A stretch of 41,938 bases of DNA from Nonomuraea sp. MG754425 (GTDB taxonomy: Bacteria; Actinomycetota; Actinomycetes; Streptosporangiales; Streptosporangiaceae). The number at the start of each line of letters is the position of its first letter. The first letter of the stretch is position 1. The notes under the pieces were generated by a model. The model ran no database searches, had not been told where the DNA came from, and saw only the letters and a program-made list of their open reading frames with translations. Shown piece by piece: positions 39,205 through 41,938 of this stretch. The stretch is taken from assembly GCF_021699195.1 (NCBI RefSeq), contig NZ_SSXE01000075.1:1-41938 (forward strand), read 5' to 3'. The position numbers were made by a program, and so were the translations under genes.

Positions 39205-39626
39205 GCAGGACGATTGAGCAGACCTTGCACATCCGTGCGCGTCCCGAGACGGTCTGGCGGTTCTTCACCGACCCGGCACGCCTGGCGCAATGGTGGGGAA
39301 CGGCCGAGCTGGACGCCCGCCCCGGTGGCACCTTGCAGGTTGCGATGCACGAGGGCCCACGCCCGGTGATGCGCGGACGGTTCGTGGAGCTCGTGCCGTA
39401 CGAACGTCTCGTCTTCACCTTCGGCTGGGAGGCCACACCGGGAGCGCCCGACATGGCACCAGAGGCATCCCGAGTCGAAGTCACCCTGACCCCGGACGGT
39501 GATGGCACCGAGCTCACCCTGCGCCACAGTGGTCTGCCGACCGTACTCGAAGAGGAGACCAGCGATGGCTGGGCGCACCTGCTCCATCGTCTGGGCGAAA
39601 CGGCAGAACGCCAGGAACCCCGCTGA
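39201..39626 (+). CDS. SRPBCC / AHSA1-like protein
   Basis: A 141-residue START/Bet v1-fold protein of the AHSA1 group (HIRARPETVWRFFTDPARLA, QWWGTAELDARPGG, EVTLTPDGDGTELTLRHSGL, DGWAHLLHRLGETAE). These proteins bind hydrophobic ligands in a deep cavity; the ligand is unknown. It is fused by a 4-base overlap to the ArsR gene, a very common bacterial pair. Confidence 0.88.
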   Translation: MSRTIEQTLHIRARPETVWRFFTDPARLAQWWGTAELDARPGGTLQVAMHEGPRPVMRGRFVELVPYERLVFTFGWEATPGAPDMAPEASRVEVTLTPDGDGTELTLRHSGLPTVLEEETSDGWAHLLHRLGETAERQEPR

Positions 39627-40072
39627 ACCTGGTCGAACATAGCCGCCTGCTAATTGTTGCGCGTGGGAGTATTTGTCCCTGAACGCAAAAGTGGCCCTTC
39701 ACCGCTTCCACAACTGCGAACCCGGGAGTCTCTATGCCGCAGAGCCCCGACCGGCCGCCGTCCTGACCTACTCGATTGAGCGCCAGGCGGGTCTGCCGCG
39801 TTCTTCTTCAGGCATCCAGCGCCGACCGAACGACCAGGCCGGGCTTGCCGGTGACTGGTCTTGAGCAAGGCCCATCGAACAGCCCAGCGCCATCCGCCTT
39901 GGAATCCCTTGGCCGACGCGATGAGAGAGGTGACGGCGGCGAGCAGGCCGAGGACTACGCCTCTCATTTCGTGATCGTGGAGATGCCGGAAGGGACGAGA
40001 CGGAGGATTTTGAAGGCGGCGGCTCATTAGGGTGAGGCGTCCGGCTCACTGATCTTCTTCGGGAAGTGTCAT
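39627..40072. other. Gap between SRPBCC and membrane protein genes
   Basis: 446 bases with no gene I can support. A minus-strand frame at 39650-39967 (105 codons, starting MRGVVLGLLAAVTSLIASA, possibly membrane-targeted) has a poor second half and no family match. Its third-position composition is not convincing. It may be eroded gene remnants. Confidence 0.5.
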
Positions 40073-40876
40073 ATGTTCCGTCGTTATCGTTCAGGCGTTC
40101 CCGCTCTCCTGGTCGCAGGCGCCTACCTCGTCGCGCTGGCTGCGGCCGTCGTGGTCGCGCTCGCCGTCGGTGATCTCGGTGCGTTGTGGTGGATGGCGTT
40201 GTTCGCGGCGCCGGACGCGAGCATGCAGGTGACGTGGTTCAACGTGCTGCTGCCGACCCTGGCGGGGGTGGTGGTGGCCTGGGCGCTGTGGGAGTGTCTG
40301 CGCGGGCCGCTGGCCGGGCCGGCGGCGGAGCAAGGCCGGGGCATCCGGCGTTTACGCCTGGTGCTGTACGTGGCGGCGGCGTTCTCCCTGGTCAGTCCGT
40401 TCCTGGTGGCCTGGACCTGGTGGGGGGTGGTGATCGCGCTCGTGCCCACGTTCGCGGTCGCGCTGCTGCTCTCCCTGGCAGTGGGACGTACTCGAAGGCA
40501 TGTCCTCATCCTGCTGATCTGCGGCGGCCTGGGATACGGGGGCGCTGCCGTCGACTTCGGGCTGAGGTTGTCCGGGTATGAGGTCGGAGGTCTTTCGCTC
40601 GTCGCCGCCTTCGCGTCCTTGATCTGGAACGTGCTGGTCCTGCGGGCGCAGTGGGACGACGACCGCTGGCAGCGGGCCACCGTCAAGTACGGCATCCTCG
40701 CTGTGGTGTTGCCCTTCATGCTCATGCTGGTGGGCGGGCTGAGCGGAGTGCCGGCGGAGGTCTACGGGGACGCCGCGACGGTCGTCGGTGTCCTGGTGGT
40801 GGTCTGGCTGGCCCGGTCGGCCCATGATCTTGACGCGCCCGTCGGCGTGCCGGAGCCCTCCGGGCAGGCGGCCTGA
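40073..40876 (+). CDS. Polytopic membrane protein, unknown function
   Basis: A 267-residue integral membrane protein with about eight hydrophobic segments (e.g. ALLVAGAYLVALAAAVVVAL, FNVLLPTLAGVVVAWALWEC, WWGVVIALVPTFAVALLLSL, YGILAVVLPFMLMLVGGLSG, TVVGVLVVVWLARSA). No conserved charged or metal-binding motif is obvious in the helices, and no named family recognised. The GGGAAG ribosome site lies 6 bases before the ATG. It converges on the secreted repeat protein, with a hairpin between. Confidence 0.8.
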   Translation: MFRRYRSGVPALLVAGAYLVALAAAVVVALAVGDLGALWWMALFAAPDASMQVTWFNVLLPTLAGVVVAWALWECLRGPLAGPAAEQGRGIRRLRLVLYVAAAFSLVSPFLVAWTWWGVVIALVPTFAVALLLSLAVGRTRRHVLILLICGGLGYGGAAVDFGLRLSGYEVGGLSLVAAFASLIWNVLVLRAQWDDDRWQRATVKYGILAVVLPFMLMLVGGLSGVPAEVYGDAATVVGVLVVVWLARSAHDLDAPVGVPEPSGQAA

Positions 40877-40902
40877 GGCGGCGGGAGGGCGGGAACGGGC
40901 CG

Positions 40903-40946
40903 CAGGCGGTGTCGTGGTGGGGCTTCGTCTGACTCGACAACGCCTG
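40903..40946. terminator. Hairpin between convergent genes
   Basis: CAGGCGGTGTCG (40903-40914) pairs with CGACAACGCCTG (40935-40946) with one mismatch and a 20-base loop, in the 110-base gap between the convergent membrane protein and secreted protein genes. Confidence 0.5.
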
Positions 40947-40986
40947 GGCCCGCGCCTCCGTGGGAGAACCGGGGCTGTCCGCCGTT

Positions 40987-41586
40987 CTAGCGCCGCACCA
41001 TCGACCACGGGCCGTCCGCGGACACCACGGCGTACCGCGTGCCAGGTGGGAGCGGAATGCCGCCCTTGTAGGCGCCGACCTTGTTGGCGAGCAGGTCGCT
41101 GCGCCGGCCCCGCGAGTCCAGGCCCCACACGGAGAAGTGGCCGGCGCCTGAATGGCGGATGCGCAACGTGTGGAGGCCGTTGCTCGGCTTGGAGAGGCGT
41201 ATCACGTCGTCGGTGTCGCCGGAGGTGGTGATCGACCAGGAGCGCGCCTTGCTCAGCGGGAGAAGCTGGATCCGCCACGGGCCGTCGGCGCTGATCTTGA
41301 GGGCGGCCAGCCGGTCGCCGGAGTCCGTGTTGTAGACGGTGGTCCCCTCGTAGGCGCCGACGTGGTTGGCAAGGAGTTGCCGCTCGTTGCCGGAACGGTC
41401 CAAGCCCCAGATCGAGAAGTAGCCGTCGCCGTCGTGGACGATTTTCGCGATGCCGGGTGTGGTGGTGGCGCGGATTCGCTGGACGTGGTCGCCGTCCCCA
41501 CGGTAGGTGGTGGCCGCCTCGGCGGGAGAGGCGGAAAGGAACGTTCCGACGACCGCGGCCAGCACGGCGAGGATGCGTAAGCGCAT
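40987..41586 (-). CDS. Secreted protein of two tandem homologous domains
   Basis: A 199-residue protein with a Sec signal peptide (MRLRILAVLAAVVGTFLSAS, cleavage after PAEA, about residue 24). The mature part is a duplication. Repeat 1 has GYFSIWGLDRSGNERQLLAN, HVGAYEGTTVY and ISADGPWRIQLL. Repeat 2 has GHFSVWGLDSRGRRSDLLAN, KVGAYKGGIPL and VSADGPWSMVRR. Each is about 85 residues, beta-rich, with an F-S-W-G-L-D signature and an ADGPW end. The function is unknown; extracellular binding (carbohydrate or surface) is a guess. ATG 41586 is chosen because it begins the signal peptide. Confidence 0.85.
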   Translation of the reverse strand: MRLRILAVLAAVVGTFLSASPAEAATTYRGDGDHVQRIRATTTPGIAKIVHDGDGYFSIWGLDRSGNERQLLANHVGAYEGTTVYNTDSGDRLAALKISADGPWRIQLLPLSKARSWSITTSGDTDDVIRLSKPSNGLHTLRIRHSGAGHFSVWGLDSRGRRSDLLANKVGAYKGGIPLPPGTRYAVVSADGPWSMVRR

Positions 41587-41698
41587 GGCGTGACTCCAGA
41601 GACAGAAGACGTGGACGAGATTGGACGCCACGCCAGGCGGTTCGGTGTACACGCGCTTACGGAGGGTTTCGCCGGGAGCTCCCGCCGCATTTGCCTAC

Positions 41699-41938
41699 AT
41701 GGTGCATGGACGTATCACGCGGGCGATGCGGCAGGCGGCGTGGGGAGCGGCCGAGACCATGGCGTCGGCCGAGGTGGAGGAGCCCGCGCCGGTGTTCGGC
41801 GAGGCGCCGGCCAGGATGACGGCGGCCGGGGTCGATCCGGTGGACGTCCGCTCGGGGCCGCGCGCGCACGAGGCAGGGACGCGGACGCTGAGGGCGGCGC
41901 GATTCCCGCGGCAGAGCGGGGATCAGCGGGGGCGGGGG
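41699..41938 (+). CDS. Possible partial gene running off the window end
   Basis: From ATG 41699 the plus strand is open for 80 codons to the last base (MVHGRITRAMRQAAWGAAET then an Ala/Glu/Pro-rich stretch). Third-base G+C is high, but any G+C-rich frame can look so, and the last 25 residues are Arg/Gly-rich without motif. No good ribosome site. Treat as tentative. Confidence 0.25.
   Translation, partial: MVHGRITRAMRQAAWGAAETMASAEVEEPAPVFGEAPARMTAAGVDPVDVRSGPRAHEAGTRTLRAARFPRQSGDQRGRG

Noticed and set aside
39650..39967. Possible small membrane protein on the minus strand
   Set aside because: Only the first 25 residues look protein-like, the rest is low quality, and no start signal supports it. 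It is kept only as a note on the gap.
1..41938. CRISPR arrays, intact insertion sequences or a biosynthetic gene cluster
   Set aside because: No regularly spaced repeats, no transposase with flanking inverted repeats, and no modular synthase or tailoring genes were seen. The FAS II genes are primary metabolism by gene order and ACP type.

Overview
The window is high-G+C actinobacterial chromosome. Its gene content fits the Streptosporangiales (a Nonomuraea/Streptosporangium-like organism, an inference from content only). Pointers are a mycothiol-dependent maleylpyruvate isomerase-type protein, the DUF5998 / type I phosphodiesterase pair, DUF3145, DUF3052 and DUF1918 proteins, a PucR-type FasR regulator next to fabD-fabH-acpP-fabF, homodimeric AceE, AhpE, and frequent leaderless starts. 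Most of the window is ordinary conserved core; two stretches are accessory in character.

Layout. 1-7357: a Ser/Thr kinase that folds back on itself at the window edge, a PfkB sugar kinase, a GNAT/ADP-forming acyl-CoA-synthetase fusion (PatA-like), DUF5998, a phosphodiesterase and a two-domain rhodanese. 7401-11998: a four-gene minus-strand cassette in transcription order S8 subtilase, sigma factor, small beta-rich protein, TPR-CHAT protease-like protein. None of the four has an export signal, so it looks like an intracellular proteolytic/regulatory conflict or stress module. 12174-19165: DUF3145 and the fatty-acid synthase II cluster fasR-fabD-fabH-acpP-fabF-accD6, closed by a strong hairpin terminator. 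19246-21419: a tightly packed triad of DUF350 membrane protein, glutathionylspermidine-synthase-like ATP-grasp ligase and a membrane-anchored Ser/Tyr/Asp-rich protein ending near an RGGFG motif. 21521-26242: PHP-domain protein, WYL regulator, a half-size VOC protein, mycothiol-dependent enzyme and a lipoprotein peptidase. 26410-33072: aceE, then DUF1918, YjbQ, DUF3052, AhpE, a zinc-ribbon protein and a ROK kinase.

33090-37013: tRNA-Val(TAC) and the decayed remains of an integrated actinomycete element. The 3' half of the tRNA gene recurs, with a 5-base deletion, at 36970-37013. Between the two copies lie two different broken tyrosine integrases, three very small genes, an XRE-TPR regulator and a Nudix hydrolase. 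The Nudix gene recalls Pif of pSAM2.

37285-41938: a HicB-like/HTH protein, a frameshifted hypothetical gene, a divergent DUF1579 / ArsR-SRPBCC unit around a dyad, a polytopic membrane protein, a secreted protein built of two copies of one domain, and a possible partial gene running off the window end.

My best candidates for something under-described are the sigma-S8-beta-CHAT cassette, the ATP-grasp triad with its RGGFG substrate-like partner, and the tRNA-Val element relic. The first two resemble arrangements I recall from comparative genomics, so novelty is not claimed. No searches were run; all family names come from reading motifs in the translated sequence.
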